38,889 bases of DNA from Bacteroidales bacterium. GTDB lineage: Bacteria > Bacteroidota > Bacteroidia > Bacteroidales > UBA932. Within the stretch, counting starts at the first letter, position 1, and each line of letters opens with the position of its first letter. Below, in pieces: positions 14,983-23,926 of the stretch. A program made the translations under genes and the position numbers. The notes under the pieces are model-generated. The model made no database searches. It saw nothing but the letters and a program-made list of their open reading frames with translations, and was not told the origin of the DNA. The DNA is taken from positions 1 through 38,889 of the forward strand of contig JAEEIJ010000001.1 in assembly GCA_016281315.1 (NCBI GenBank), given 5' to 3'.

Positions 14983-16043
14983 TCCTCCGGATCCTCTTCC
15001 GGCAGCACGATCTGTTTGTACTGGTTCTTGCGCTTGAGCCAGCGTTCCTTCGCGTACTGCTGCATATCCGTGATGGTGTCGTTTTCGTCGATGATTTCCA
15101 TCCCCAGGATGGTTTCCATAATGTCTTCCAGCGTGATGATGCCCTGGAAGGCGCCGTAGTCGTCGATGATGCAGGCGATCTGGTCCTTGGTCTTGAGGAG
15201 GCTCTCCCAGATGTCGGACACGCTGGTTTCCTCGTGGAAAGCCGCAATCTTGCGCTTGATGCTCTTCAGGCGCATATCAAACTTGTCTTCCGCCAGGTTC
15301 TCGAGGGCGTCGTACCTCAGGATATAGCCCGTAATGAACTCCGGGGAATCCGCGTAAACGGGAATGCGGGAATTGTGCGAGAGGTCCTCCTGCTTGTAGA
15401 ACTGGCGCAGGGTCATCGATTCCGGGGCGATGGCAGCCACTACACGGGGGGTCATCACGTCGTAGGCCTTGATGTCGTCCAGCTTGATGATGTTCTGGAT
15501 CACCTTGTTCTCGCTGTTGTCCAGCACGCCTTCTTCCTCGCCGATATTGGCCATCGCCGAGACTTCCTCGCGGGAAATGCCTAAGTCCGGATCCTCGTCC
15601 GAGATGCTGTTGTGCAGTTTCTCGATGATCCAGACGATGGGATAGAGCAGGTAGACCAGGAAATTCATCACTCTGGAGAGCCACAGGAGGTCCTTCCAGT
15701 GGGACGTGCCGATGGATTTGGGGACGATCTCCGAGAAAACGAGGATGAGAATGGTCATCACGGCGCTCACGATGCCGAACCAGTGGTCTCCGGTGAGAAG
15801 CGTAGCCTGGTGGCCTACGGCGGCGGCGCCCAGCGTATTGGCGATGGTATTGAGGGACAGGATGGCCGACAGCGGGCGGTCCGGGTCCTGCTTGAACTTC
15901 ATAAACAGGGCCGCGTTCTTATCCCCTTCGTCTTCCCTCATCGTAATATAGGAAATGGGCGCGGACATCAGCACCGACTCCAGCAGGGAGCACAGGAAGG
16001 AGATGCCCATCGTTAACAGCAGATATAGAATCAGTAATCCCAT
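14979..16043 (-). CDS. CNNM/DUF21 membrane protein with CBS domains
   Basis: A 354-residue protein of the CNNM/CorC (formerly 'hemolysin') group, which in other bacteria act in magnesium or metal-ion efflux. Residues 1-150 form the DUF21/CNNM membrane domain (three to four hydrophobic segments, with SLNTIANTLGAAAVG and FSEIVPKSIG). Residues about 190-330 are a CBS pair (VMTPRVVAAIAP...SRIPVYADSPEFITG and CIIDDYGAFQGIITLEDIMETILG). The C-terminal CorC_HlyC domain found in longer relatives is missing; the protein ends in an acidic tail. Monocistronic, divergent from serB, and its 3' end overlaps mutY by 4 bases. Confidence 0.9.
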   Translation of the reverse strand: MGLLILYLLLTMGISFLCSLLESVLMSAPISYITMREDEGDKNAALFMKFKQDPDRPLSAILSLNTIANTLGAAAVGHQATLLTGDHWFGIVSAVMTILILVFSEIVPKSIGTSHWKDLLWLSRVMNFLVYLLYPIVWIIEKLHNSISDEDPDLGISREEVSAMANIGEEEGVLDNSENKVIQNIIKLDDIKAYDVMTPRVVAAIAPESMTLRQFYKQEDLSHNSRIPVYADSPEFITGYILRYDALENLAEDKFDMRLKSIKRKIAAFHEETSVSDIWESLLKTKDQIACIIDDYGAFQGIITLEDIMETILGMEIIDENDTITDMQQYAKERWLKRKNQYKQIVLPEEDPED

Positions 16044-16061
16044 CTTCTCAATTTCAGGTCA

Positions 16062-16069
16062 CAAATTTA
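16062..16069 (-). promoter_or_regulatory. -7 box of the CNNM gene promoter
   Basis: Minus-strand TAAATTTG, 18 bases before the start codon at 16043. No clear -33 TTTG was found. Back to back with the serB promoter. Confidence 0.5.
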
Positions 16070-16081
16070 CGGAAAAATACT

Positions 16082-16089
16082 TAAATTTG
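16082..16089 (+). promoter_or_regulatory. -7 box of the serB operon promoter
   Basis: TAAATTTG ends only 6 bases before the serB ATG at 16096, so the transcript would be almost leaderless. No clear -33 TTTG was found. Confidence 0.5.
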
Positions 16090-16095
16090 CGTAAT

Positions 16096-17325
16096 ATGAA
16101 CAAAGAACAGATATTAATTCGCATTTCCGGGACGGACCGCATCGGCCTCACCGCTGAAATAATGGGCATCCTGGCCCGCTACGATGCCCAAATCCTGGAC
16201 ATCGGCCAGGCCGATATCCACAATACCCTCTCCCTGGGCATCCTCATCCGCATCGACGAAAACGCCTCCGGACAGGTGATGAAAGAGCTCCTTTTCAAGA
16301 CGACGGAGCTGGGCGTCACCATCGGCTTCGAGCCCATTCCGGACGACCAATACGAGGCCTGGGCGGGGCGCCAGGGCCGCAACCGCTATATCCTTACCGC
16401 CATCGGCCGCAGCCTCAGTGCCTCCCAGATTGAGGCGGCGACGAAGGTCATATCGGCCCACGGCCTTAATATCGACGCCATCAAGCGCCTTACCGGCCGA
16501 ATGAGCATTATGCACCCGGAGCGGAACGTCCGCGCCTGCGTGGAGTTCTCCATCCGCGGCACCCTGGACGACAAAGCGGCTTTCCAGCGTGAGATTATGG
16601 CCCTTTCGGCCGAAAGCGGGATGGACTTCTCCTTCCAGAAGGACGATATGTACCGCCGGATGCGCCGCCTGATCTGCTTCGATATGGATTCCACGCTCAT
16701 CCAGGCCGAATGCATCGACGAACTGGCCCGCCGGCACGGCGTGTACGACAAAGTGGCCGCCATCACCGAACGGGCGATGCGGGGGGAAATCGACTTCAAG
16801 GAGAGTTTCACCGAACGGGTTGCCCTTCTGAAGGGACTGGACGTGAGCGTAATGCAGGACATTGCGGAGCACCTTCCCATCACGGAAGGCACGGACCGTC
16901 TGATGACCATCCTCAAGACCTGCGGCTACAAAATCGCCATCCTGAGCGGCGGATTCACCTTCTTCGGCGAATACCTCCAGCGCCGCTACGGCATCGACTA
17001 CGTCTATGCGAACGAACTGGAAATCGGCGAGGACGGCAAACTGACGGGCCGATATGTGGGCGAAGTGGTGGACGGCCGCCGGAAGGCGGATCTGCTGAAG
17101 CTCATCGCGCAGACCGAAAAGGTGAACCTGGCGCAGACCATCGCCGTGGGCGACGGCGCGAACGACCTCCCGATGCTTCTGGAGGCCGGCCTGGGCATCG
17201 CTTTCCACGCCAAGCCGCGCGTGAAGGAGAGCGCCCGGCAGAGCCTGAGCACCATCGGCCTGGACGGTGTGCTCTATTTCCTGGGATTTAAGGACAGCCA
17301 TTTGGGCGAACAAGGTAAACTATGA
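16096..17325 (+). CDS. serB: Phosphoserine phosphatase with ACT domains
   Basis: A 409-residue enzyme for the last step of serine synthesis, dephosphorylating O-phosphoserine. Two N-terminal ACT-like domains (residues about 5-85 and 98-175) precede the HAD catalytic domain. The nucleophile motif is FDMDST (D196, D198), motif II is ILSGGFTFF, and motif III is VGDGANDLPML, with the helical cap between. This is the long SerB form in which the ACT region may sense serine. The start at 16096 is set by the promoter directly upstream; an earlier in-frame codon would lie inside the divergent gene. The stop overlaps the channel gene by 4 bases (ATGA). Confidence 0.94.
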   Translation: MNKEQILIRISGTDRIGLTAEIMGILARYDAQILDIGQADIHNTLSLGILIRIDENASGQVMKELLFKTTELGVTIGFEPIPDDQYEAWAGRQGRNRYILTAIGRSLSASQIEAATKVISAHGLNIDAIKRLTGRMSIMHPERNVRACVEFSIRGTLDDKAAFQREIMALSAESGMDFSFQKDDMYRRMRRLICFDMDSTLIQAECIDELARRHGVYDKVAAITERAMRGEIDFKESFTERVALLKGLDVSVMQDIAEHLPITEGTDRLMTILKTCGYKIAILSGGFTFFGEYLQRRYGIDYVYANELEIGEDGKLTGRYVGEVVDGRRKADLLKLIAQTEKVNLAQTIAVGDGANDLPMLLEAGLGIAFHAKPRVKESARQSLSTIGLDGVLYFLGFKDSHLGEQGKL

Positions 17326-19877
17326 AAAAACGCATTCTGATTGCGCTTCTGCTGGTGTTGGCCGTGCCGGCGCTGGCTGTATTCAAGGAAAAGGACCTCA
17401 CCCAGACGCTTCGGGTGCTGCTCTACGAACTCAAGCAGGACCAGGAAAAGGTGCTGCATTTCAATGCCTCCTCGGAGCAGCGCATCCAGCAGCAGCACCA
17501 AGAACTGGTGAATCTGGTGGAAGACTCCAACGAGCTTTCCATTATGCTGTATTCGCAGCCGCAGGACTATACCTTCGATCTTACCTATGCCCTGCATCAG
17601 GTGACGCGGAAATACGAGGACTTCAACGCTTCCCGCACGCCGTTCGACCAGATTATCGCCAATATGCAGGTGGAACTGGACCGCTACAGCAAGCTGGCCC
17701 AGACGCTTCGTAATATGCCGCCCGTGAAGGTGAACCCGGCGCTGGTCCCGCAGCTGGAAAGCGTAATGGATTCCATCGAGGTGAGCATCGACACCCTGCT
17801 GAACCTTCCCTCCTTCGCCCTGGAGGAAGGCTTCAAGATGGACAGCCTCACCACGCTCTATCGCGACAGCTGTCTGGTGATCGCGGAAGCGATGGTGGAC
17901 CACTATGTGGAAGCCATCCAGAAGGTGGAAGAGGACAGTGAGTTCTATGCCGATACGGACGAACTCCTGAAGGAAGCCTACGATTATGCGCAGACGCGCT
18001 ACGCCGAGGTACAGAAAAAGGTATTCCTGGAGGGTCAGCGCAATTATTTCGCCCTCCTCAAGACCCCGGGCCGCTATTGGAAGCGGGCCGTGAGCGATGC
18101 CCGTAACAAGTACACCTTCATCGGCGCCGAAGACCAGCCCAGAAGCGGCTGGAAAGGTCCCATCGTCGCGGCCTATTCATTCGTGATGCTCTTGCTGCTG
18201 GGAATTGCCATCCTGCTGGCGAACATCCTGGTCCGTCTGCTGATGCGCTGGGTGAAACCGCTCCAGAAACCTTATTTCCAGGAGCACAAAGGAATGATCA
18301 TCACCCTCATCGGCCTCCTGATCTTCGCTCTGGTCAATTCCCTTGGCGGCGACGGAAACCGTGAGGCGGAATTCATCCGGACGGCCTCCCAGATGCTCAG
18401 CGAATACGCCTTTATGCTGGCGGCCATCCTGCTTTCGATGCTCATCCGGCTGGACCGCGAGCAGACCAAGGCGGCCGTGTGGGCCTACCTCCCCACCCTG
18501 CTCCTGGGCTTCCTGGTGGTGTTCTTCCGCACCATCTTCGTTCCCAACAGCATCCTGAACTTCACTTTCCCGCCGCTGGTGTTCCTCTTTACGGTATGGC
18601 AGCTGGTGATGATTGCCGTCAAGAGAAAAGCGTTACGCCGCGACGACCGCATCATCCTCTGGGTAGCCTGCCTGGTGATGGCGGCCAGCACCGGTCTTTC
18701 CTGGTACGGACTGGTGATGACGGCGCTGCTGGTACTCATCTGGTGGTTCTTCCAGCTTACGCTCGTTCAGGCGTTCACAGCGGTGTCCCTGATGCTGGAG
18801 CGGTACTACGACAACCGCGTCACCCGCCGTATCGCCAAATGGCGGTCTCTCAATCCCGAAATGCCCGTTTCCTCCAAGAAGGGGGCCTACATCGAGGTGT
18901 CCTGGTTCCACGACCTGGTGAAGATGTGCCTGGTGCCCATCCTGGGCATCTGGTCTTTCCCGCTCTCCATCTATATGGCCGGTAAGATTTTCAGTCTGTC
19001 GGTGGTGGCGAAAGATCTCTTTGTCCGTCCCCTGGTGGATGTAGAAGGAGTGGTGCAGCTCTCCATTTACAAGCTCGTGATTGTTCTCTCGCTCTTCTTC
19101 CTGTTCCGCTATCTGGTCTATGCCATCAAGGGATTCTACCGGGCCGGCAAGATGCGCTCGGTCATCCGCAAGAGCGGCCAGATCAAGGAGACGGACATCA
19201 ACCTGAACCTCGCGAACAACATCATTTCGCTGCTGTGCTGGGGCATTTACGTGATTATCGCCTTCGTGATGCTGCAGATCCCTATGTCGGCCATCACCAT
19301 CATCACCACGGGTCTCGCCACGGGCTTGGGCTTCGCGATGAAGGACGTGCTGAACAACTTCTTCTACGGTGTGCAGCTGATGGGCGGGCGTCTGCGCGTG
19401 GGCGACACCATCGAATGCGACGGCATCCGCGGCAAGGTGGAAAGCCTGAGCTATCAGAGCACCCAGGTAGCCTCCGAGGACGGTTCCATCATCGCCTTTA
19501 CGAACACGGCCCTGTTCAACAAGAACTTCAAGAACCTCACGCGGAACCACCAGTACGAAAAGATCAGTTTCCAGGTGGGCGTCAAGTACGGAACCGACGT
19601 AGAAAAGGCCCGCCAGGTAATCCTGGATGCCCTTCAGCCGCTGCAGGTGAAGGACAAGTACGGGCGGGACATCGTGGATCCCAAGCGGGGCGTTTCCGTG
19701 CGGCTGGCGGAATTCGGCGACAGCGCCGTGAACATCCAGGTGCTCCTTTTCGCCGCGGTGGAAGTGCACTATACCCTGGCGGCGCAGGCCAAGGAAGCCA
19801 TTTACAACGCCTTTGCCGCGAACGGCATCGAGATTCCTTTCCCGCAGCAGGACGTCCATATCAGGAAGGATGTTTAG
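17322..19877 (+). CDS. Large MscS-family mechanosensitive channel
   Basis: An 851-residue inner-membrane protein. It starts with a signal-like segment (KRILIALLLVLAVPALAVF), then a long helical periplasmic region rich in charged residues (about 25-280), then about ten hydrophobic segments (about 285-680). The C-terminal MscS core (about 640-840) contains ATGLGFAMKDVLNNFFYGV, the pore-lining helix region, followed by the beta-domain GDTIECDGIRGKVESLSYQST and an FTNTALFNKNFKNLT stretch. The size places it among the extended YbdG/MscK/YnaI-like types rather than the minimal 286-residue MscS. It probably releases solutes on osmotic downshock. It overlaps serB by 4 bases and the next gene by 8. 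Confidence 0.92.
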   Translation: MKKRILIALLLVLAVPALAVFKEKDLTQTLRVLLYELKQDQEKVLHFNASSEQRIQQQHQELVNLVEDSNELSIMLYSQPQDYTFDLTYALHQVTRKYEDFNASRTPFDQIIANMQVELDRYSKLAQTLRNMPPVKVNPALVPQLESVMDSIEVSIDTLLNLPSFALEEGFKMDSLTTLYRDSCLVIAEAMVDHYVEAIQKVEEDSEFYADTDELLKEAYDYAQTRYAEVQKKVFLEGQRNYFALLKTPGRYWKRAVSDARNKYTFIGAEDQPRSGWKGPIVAAYSFVMLLLLGIAILLANILVRLLMRWVKPLQKPYFQEHKGMIITLIGLLIFALVNSLGGDGNREAEFIRTASQMLSEYAFMLAAILLSMLIRLDREQTKAAVWAYLPTLLLGFLVVFFRTIFVPNSILNFTFPPLVFLFTVWQLVMIAVKRKALRRDDRIILWVACLVMAASTGLSWYGLVMTALLVLIWWFFQLTLVQAFTAVSLMLERYYDNRVTRRIAKWRSLNPEMPVSSKKGAYIEVSWFHDLVKMCLVPILGIWSFPLSIYMAGKIFSLSVVAKDLFVRPLVDVEGVVQLSIYKLVIVLSLFFLFRYLVYAIKGFYRAGKMRSVIRKSGQIKETDINLNLANNIISLLCWGIYVIIAFVMLQIPMSAITIITTGLATGLGFAMKDVLNNFFYGVQLMGGRLRVGDTIECDGIRGKVESLSYQSTQVASEDGSIIAFTNTALFNKNFKNLTRNHQYEKISFQVGVKYGTDVEKARQVILDALQPLQVKDKYGRDIVDPKRGVSVRLAEFGDSAVNIQVLLFAAVEVHYTLAAQAKEAIYNAFAANGIEIPFPQQDVHIRKDV

Positions 19878-20244
19878 GCTGTTTTTCCGCCGGAAACCCC
19901 GCAGGGCGCCCGTGAATGCACGGGTGGAAGCGCTGCGTGCACAGGCGAAGGCGGAACTGCCCCCTCGCCTGGCCGAACTGGCCGCTCTGCACGGGTTTCA
20001 GTACAGGAAGATTTTCATCAAGAACAACGTGAGCAACTGGGGCAGCTGCTCCAGCCTGAAGAACATCAATCTGAACCTGCGCCTGGTGGAATTGCCCCGG
20101 GAACTGCAGGACTACGTGATGCTGCACGAGCTCTGCCACCTCAAGTACCTTAATCACGGCAAGGAGTTCCACGCCCTCCTGGAAAGCGTATGCCCGGGAC
20201 ACCGGGAACTGGCCCGGCGGATGAAGGAGTATAAAATCAGATAG
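19870..20244 (+). CDS. Short YgjP-like metallopeptidase domain protein
   Basis: A 124-residue protein carrying the YgjP/SprT-like zinc-peptidase signature HELCHLKYLNHGKEFH: H86, E87 and H90 form the HExxH motif, with H96 as probable third ligand. WGSCSSLKNINLNLRLV upstream is the conserved segment of the family. YgjP-like proteins are usually longer, about 160-240 residues, and this one lacks the N-terminal half, starting instead with a very basic segment (MFRLFFRRKPRRAPV). I start it at the ATG at 19870, which overlaps the channel gene by 8 bases. An in-frame ATG at 19813 would give a longer overlap and no conserved sequence. Last gene of the serB unit. Substrate unknown. Confidence 0.85.
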   Translation: MFRLFFRRKPRRAPVNARVEALRAQAKAELPPRLAELAALHGFQYRKIFIKNNVSNWGSCSSLKNINLNLRLVELPRELQDYVMLHELCHLKYLNHGKEFHALLESVCPGHRELARRMKEYKIR

Positions 20245-21400
20245 ACGTCAGGATGGAGCGGGCGCAGACATAGCCCGTGCTCCACGCCGCCTGCAGATTG
20301 AAGCCGCCGGTAATGGCATCGATATCCAGCACCTCGCCTGCGAAATAAAGGCCGGGGTGCTGTTTGCATTCCAGGGTGTTCAGGTCGATGTTGGAGAGCG
20401 CCACGCCGCCGCAGGTAACGAATTCTTCCCGGAAACGGCTTTTCCCGTTAATCGGATAGCCGTCGTTCGTGAGGATGGCCGTGAGGCGGTTCAGTCCCTT
20501 GCTGCCCAATTCGGCCCAGCGGATATCGGCCCGGATCCCGGCCTTCGCCAACAGATACTCCCACAGGCGCGCCTGCAGCAGGTGCGTGCTGGAGACCATT
20601 TTCTGCGGATTCGCGGCTGCCGTTTCCTGCAGCCTTTCCCGGACGGTCTGTTCGTTGGCGTGGAGCCAGTTGATGTTGATCTGTCCTTTATAAGCGGTCT
20701 GCGAAAGGTGCCGCGCGGCATAGGAAGAGAGTTTGAGCGCCGCCGGGCCGCTGAGCCCCCAGTCGGTGATCAGAAGCGGCCCTTCCGCCCTGTAGGAAGT
20801 CCCCTGCAGGGCCACGGAGGCATCCACCACCAGCCCCATCAGGGCTTTGAGCGCCGGATCCGGGATGTTGAAGGTGAACAGCGACGGGACAGGTGGAAGC
20901 AGATCCAGGTCCAGATCCTCCAGGAACGGCAGTCCTTTGGGGCCGCCGCCGGTAGTTACCACTACATAGTCATAGTGCTCCAGCAGTTCCTTTACACTGT
21001 TGACAGGGGTTTTGAGGCGTAAATCTGCGCCTTTCATTCCCCTTTCCAGGCAGCGGACTACGTCCATCGCATCCTGGCTTTTTGGGAACCAGCAATGGTC
21101 TTCCTGGAGGACGCAGAGCACGCCTTCCGCCGTAAACCAACGGATCGTATCCTCCTGCGAGAACGCTTTCAACGCGCGCTTCATTACGCGTTCTCCGCGG
21201 GGATATGCTTCCCCCAGCGAACGGATCCCTTCGAAGGAGTTGGTGAGGTTGCATCGGCCTCCGCCCGTTACGGCGAGTTTGGTCATCGGCCTTTCGCCCG
21301 CCTCGAAAACGGTCACAGAGAGCGCCGGCGCCTGCTTTTTTAATAAAGCGGCGCAGAAACAACCGGCGGCGCCGGCCCCGACGATGGCTACCTGTTTCAT
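20237..21400 (-). CDS. BaiN/HI0933-like flavoprotein oxidoreductase
   Basis: A 387-residue FAD-dependent protein of the HI0933/BaiN family. It starts with the dinucleotide-binding loop VAIVGAGAAGCFCAALL (residues 4-20), followed by the family motif TGGGRCNLTNS (about 44-54), a TGGGPKG segment, and the C-terminal GEVLDIDAITGGFNLQAAWSTGYV, which contacts FAD. Members are variously called NAD(P)/FAD-dependent oxidoreductases; one reduces bile-acid intermediates, but most have no known substrate. The start is the ATG at 21400: the frame stays open upstream, but that part is the antisense of rmuC and has no family similarity. The stop overlaps the convergent YgjP gene by 8 bases. Confidence 0.92.
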   Translation of the reverse strand: MKQVAIVGAGAAGCFCAALLKKQAPALSVTVFEAGERPMTKLAVTGGGRCNLTNSFEGIRSLGEAYPRGERVMKRALKAFSQEDTIRWFTAEGVLCVLQEDHCWFPKSQDAMDVVRCLERGMKGADLRLKTPVNSVKELLEHYDYVVVTTGGGPKGLPFLEDLDLDLLPPVPSLFTFNIPDPALKALMGLVVDASVALQGTSYRAEGPLLITDWGLSGPAALKLSSYAARHLSQTAYKGQININWLHANEQTVRERLQETAAANPQKMVSSTHLLQARLWEYLLAKAGIRADIRWAELGSKGLNRLTAILTNDGYPINGKSRFREEFVTCGGVALSNIDLNTLECKQHPGLYFAGEVLDIDAITGGFNLQAAWSTGYVCARSILTSI

Positions 21401-21406
21401 CTCAGG

Positions 21407-21414
21407 CAAAGATA
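21407..21414 (-). promoter_or_regulatory. -7 box of the BaiN-like gene
   Basis: Minus-strand TATCTTTG, 6 bases before the start codon at 21400. A -33 TTTG was not found at the right distance. Confidence 0.55.
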
Positions 21415-21435
21415 CGAAGATTCGCCGAAAAATAT

Positions 21436-21443
21436 TATCTTTG
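21436..21443 (+). promoter_or_regulatory. -7 box of the rmuC operon
   Basis: TATCTTTG ends 5 bases before the rmuC ATG at 21449, giving a nearly leaderless mRNA. Divergent from the promoter at 21407-21414. Confidence 0.55.
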
Positions 21444-21448
21444 TAGAT

Positions 21449-22702
21449 ATGGAAAATATGGGATATGTCATTATCATAGCGGTCGTTCTCATCCTTGTGG
21501 CCGTCGTCATCACCTACCTCATTATGCGGCAGAGGCAGCTGAACGCCTGCAACGCCCTGGAGAATGAGCTCATCGCCTCGAAGGAGGCGCTCAAGAGCGC
21601 GGAGAAGCTCCAGCAGATGCAGCAGGAGTCCTTCGACAAGCAGCTGGAGGCCGTGAAGGCGCAGCTCTCGGCGGAAACCGAAAAGCTCCTGCAGCAGCGG
21701 GAGGAGGCCCTCCAGAAGAAGGCCGAAGAAACCTTCCGCACCCTGGCCGCCCCTTTGGGCAAGGACCTCAAGACGATGCAGGAGAGTTTCGAGGCGCAGA
21801 AGCGCAGCCAGAGTGAAGGCACCGCAAGCCTGAAAACGGCCGTGGAGCAGGCTGTAAAGCACCTGCAGGACCAGACGAGCGCCATCGGCAGCAAGGCCGA
21901 TAACCTCGCGCAGGCCCTCAAAGGGCAGAACAAGATGACCGGCATCTGGGGAGAAACCATCCTCTACAATATGCTGGTGAGCGAAGGGATGGAGGAAGGC
22001 CGGGACTTCGACCGGGAGGAAACCCTCCGGGACGAGCGTGGCGCCATTGTTCTGAACGACGACAGCGGCAAGCGGATGCGGCCGGACTATATCCTGCACT
22101 ATCCGGACAAGACGGAAGTAATCGTGGACGCGAAAACCTCGCTGGAAGCCCTCTCGGACTGGTATGGTACGGAGGATCCAGTTCTGAAGGAAGACGCCGC
22201 CAGACGCAATCTGCAGGCCATCCGTACCCAGATCAAGAGCCTTGCCGGCAAACGCTACCAGAGCTATATCCGGGAAGGCTACAAGACGCTGGATTATGTG
22301 ATTATGTTCATCCCGAATTATGGTGCGCTGCAGCTGGCCAAGACCCTGGCCCCCAACCTGTTCCAGGAGGCCTATCAGCAGGGCGTGCTCCTTACCACGG
22401 AAGAAACCCTGATGCCCTTCCTCAGGATGATCCGCGTGGCCTGGACCAATTACGACCAGGTGCGCAACCAGGAAAAGATCATCAAGGCCGCCCAGGCGAT
22501 GATCGACCGCGTGGCGGACTTCTCGAAGGCGCACGCCGCGATGGGCGACAAACTGCACGCCGCCCTGGAAGAATACGAGAAAGTATCGGCCAAAATCAGC
22601 GACTCCGGCCAGTCCATCCTGGTGAGCGCCCATCAGCTCCTGAAGCTGGGCGTCCCGAAGAATCCCAAGAAAGAACTCCCTGAAATCGACGACAATGCGT
22701 GA
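21449..22702 (+). CDS. rmuC: RmuC family DNA recombination protein
   Basis: A 417-residue membrane-anchored protein. One N-terminal transmembrane helix (YVIIIAVVLILVAVVITYLI, residues about 6-25) is followed by a long coiled coil (about 30-150) and then the RmuC nuclease-like core: MTGIWGETILYNML, MRPDYILHYPDKTEVIVDAKTSL (the D...VDAK pattern of PD-(D/E)xK nucleases) and YVIMFIPNYGAL. RmuC limits inversions between short inverted repeats in E. coli, which is of interest given the palindromic elements in this genome, though no direct link is shown. Its 3' end overlaps the DUF389 gene by 8 bases. Confidence 0.94.
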   Translation: MENMGYVIIIAVVLILVAVVITYLIMRQRQLNACNALENELIASKEALKSAEKLQQMQQESFDKQLEAVKAQLSAETEKLLQQREEALQKKAEETFRTLAAPLGKDLKTMQESFEAQKRSQSEGTASLKTAVEQAVKHLQDQTSAIGSKADNLAQALKGQNKMTGIWGETILYNMLVSEGMEEGRDFDREETLRDERGAIVLNDDSGKRMRPDYILHYPDKTEVIVDAKTSLEALSDWYGTEDPVLKEDAARRNLQAIRTQIKSLAGKRYQSYIREGYKTLDYVIMFIPNYGALQLAKTLAPNLFQEAYQQGVLLTTEETLMPFLRMIRVAWTNYDQVRNQEKIIKAAQAMIDRVADFSKAHAAMGDKLHAALEEYEKVSAKISDSGQSILVSAHQLLKLGVPKNPKKELPEIDDNA

Positions 22703-23876
22703 GTATCTGAAGACGCTTTATAAGCGCTACATCACTATCAGTGACAACGTGGATACGGCCGATGCAGCCGAGCGCATCAAAAGCGCCATCTGGTTCCGCG
22801 GCCCCAATGTCTGGATCCTGGTTTTCGCCATCGTCCTGGCCTCCGTGGGCCTGAACGTGAACTCCACGGCCGTGGTCATCGGCGCAATGCTGGTGTCCCC
22901 GCTGATGGGGCCCATCATCGGCGTGGGCCTCTCCCTGGGGACGAACGACACGGACCTGCTCAAATCGGCCGCCAAAAACCTCCTGGTGATGGTGGTCATT
23001 TCGCTCATCGCTTCCACGCTCTATTTCATCCTTTCGCCGCTGGCGCTGGTGAATCCCACCGAACTGGAAGCGCGCACCTCCCCTACCATCTACGACGTCC
23101 TTATCGCCTTCTTCGGCGGTCTGGCTGGCATTCTGGAAAACAGCCGCAAGGAGCGCGGAACGGTGCTTTCGGGCGTTGCCATCGCCACGGCCCTGATGCC
23201 GCCGCTGTGTACGGCCGGCTACGGCCTGGCCCACCTGAACATGCACTTTTTCCTGGGCGCGCTGTACCTGTTCATCATCAACAGCGTCTTCATCGCCCTG
23301 GCCACGTACATGATGGTGGTTTACCTCAAGTTCCAGAAGGCTTCGGGCATTTCCCCGGAATTGGCGAAAAAACGCCGCAACATCATCTACGCCGTGCTTG
23401 TCGTTGTTCTGGTCCCCAGCATCTGGAGCGCCTTCAACCTCGTGCGCGAGAACAACTTCGAGCGCAATGCACAGACTTTCGTGGAGAACAACCGCATCGT
23501 GGGGCCGCATACCTATATTTATGATTACACGGTCAAGGGCCGGCAGGTGAACATTTCCCTGGCGGGCGAGCCCCTGAACGACAGCCTGCGCACGGTCTTC
23601 CTGGAAAAAGCCGCCCAGGCACATATCAAACAGAAACACATTACCCTTGCAGAACACTCCTTCGGGATGAGCCAGCGGCAGATGAACGAACTGATCGATG
23701 AAATCTACTCCCGCACGGACGAGGAACTCTCCAGCAGCGCCTATGTCATCGCGCAGCTGCAGGACAGGCTGGATTCCCTCTCGGCCGTGGTGAGCGCCCT
23801 CCAGGCCCGGGCCGATACCCTCTCCCTGGAGGAGGAACCCCTGCCTGAGCCTGAGCCTGAATTTGTATGGCAATAG
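22695..23876 (+). CDS. DUF389 family membrane protein
   Basis: A 393-residue inner-membrane protein with the DUF389 (TIGR00341-like) core in residues about 35-240. It has six or so hydrophobic segments and the conserved GAMLVSPLMGPIIGVGLSLG and SGVAIATALMPPLCTAGYG motifs. After the last membrane segment (VLVVVLVPSIWSAFNLV) there is an extracytoplasmic domain of about 140 residues with a coiled coil near the end (LQDRLDSLSAVVSALQARADTL) and a Glu/Pro-rich tail. The family's function is unknown; transport has been suggested. It overlaps rmuC by 8 bases and is probably cotranscribed with it. Confidence 0.9.
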   Translation: MREYLKTLYKRYITISDNVDTADAAERIKSAIWFRGPNVWILVFAIVLASVGLNVNSTAVVIGAMLVSPLMGPIIGVGLSLGTNDTDLLKSAAKNLLVMVVISLIASTLYFILSPLALVNPTELEARTSPTIYDVLIAFFGGLAGILENSRKERGTVLSGVAIATALMPPLCTAGYGLAHLNMHFFLGALYLFIINSVFIALATYMMVVYLKFQKASGISPELAKKRRNIIYAVLVVVLVPSIWSAFNLVRENNFERNAQTFVENNRIVGPHTYIYDYTVKGRQVNISLAGEPLNDSLRTVFLEKAAQAHIKQKHITLAEHSFGMSQRQMNELIDEIYSRTDEELSSSAYVIAQLQDRLDSLSAVVSALQARADTLSLEEEPLPEPEPEFVWQ

Positions 23877-23926
23877 TTTGGCCCGTAAATTGCAGAAAAA
23901 CAGGACGTTATCTTAAGAACAATACA

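Noticed and set aside
20237..22633. A 798-codon fusion upstream of the BaiN-like protein
   Set aside because: The first 411 codons are antisense to rmuC and have no similarity to any family; a -7 box and an ATG at 21400 mark the real start.
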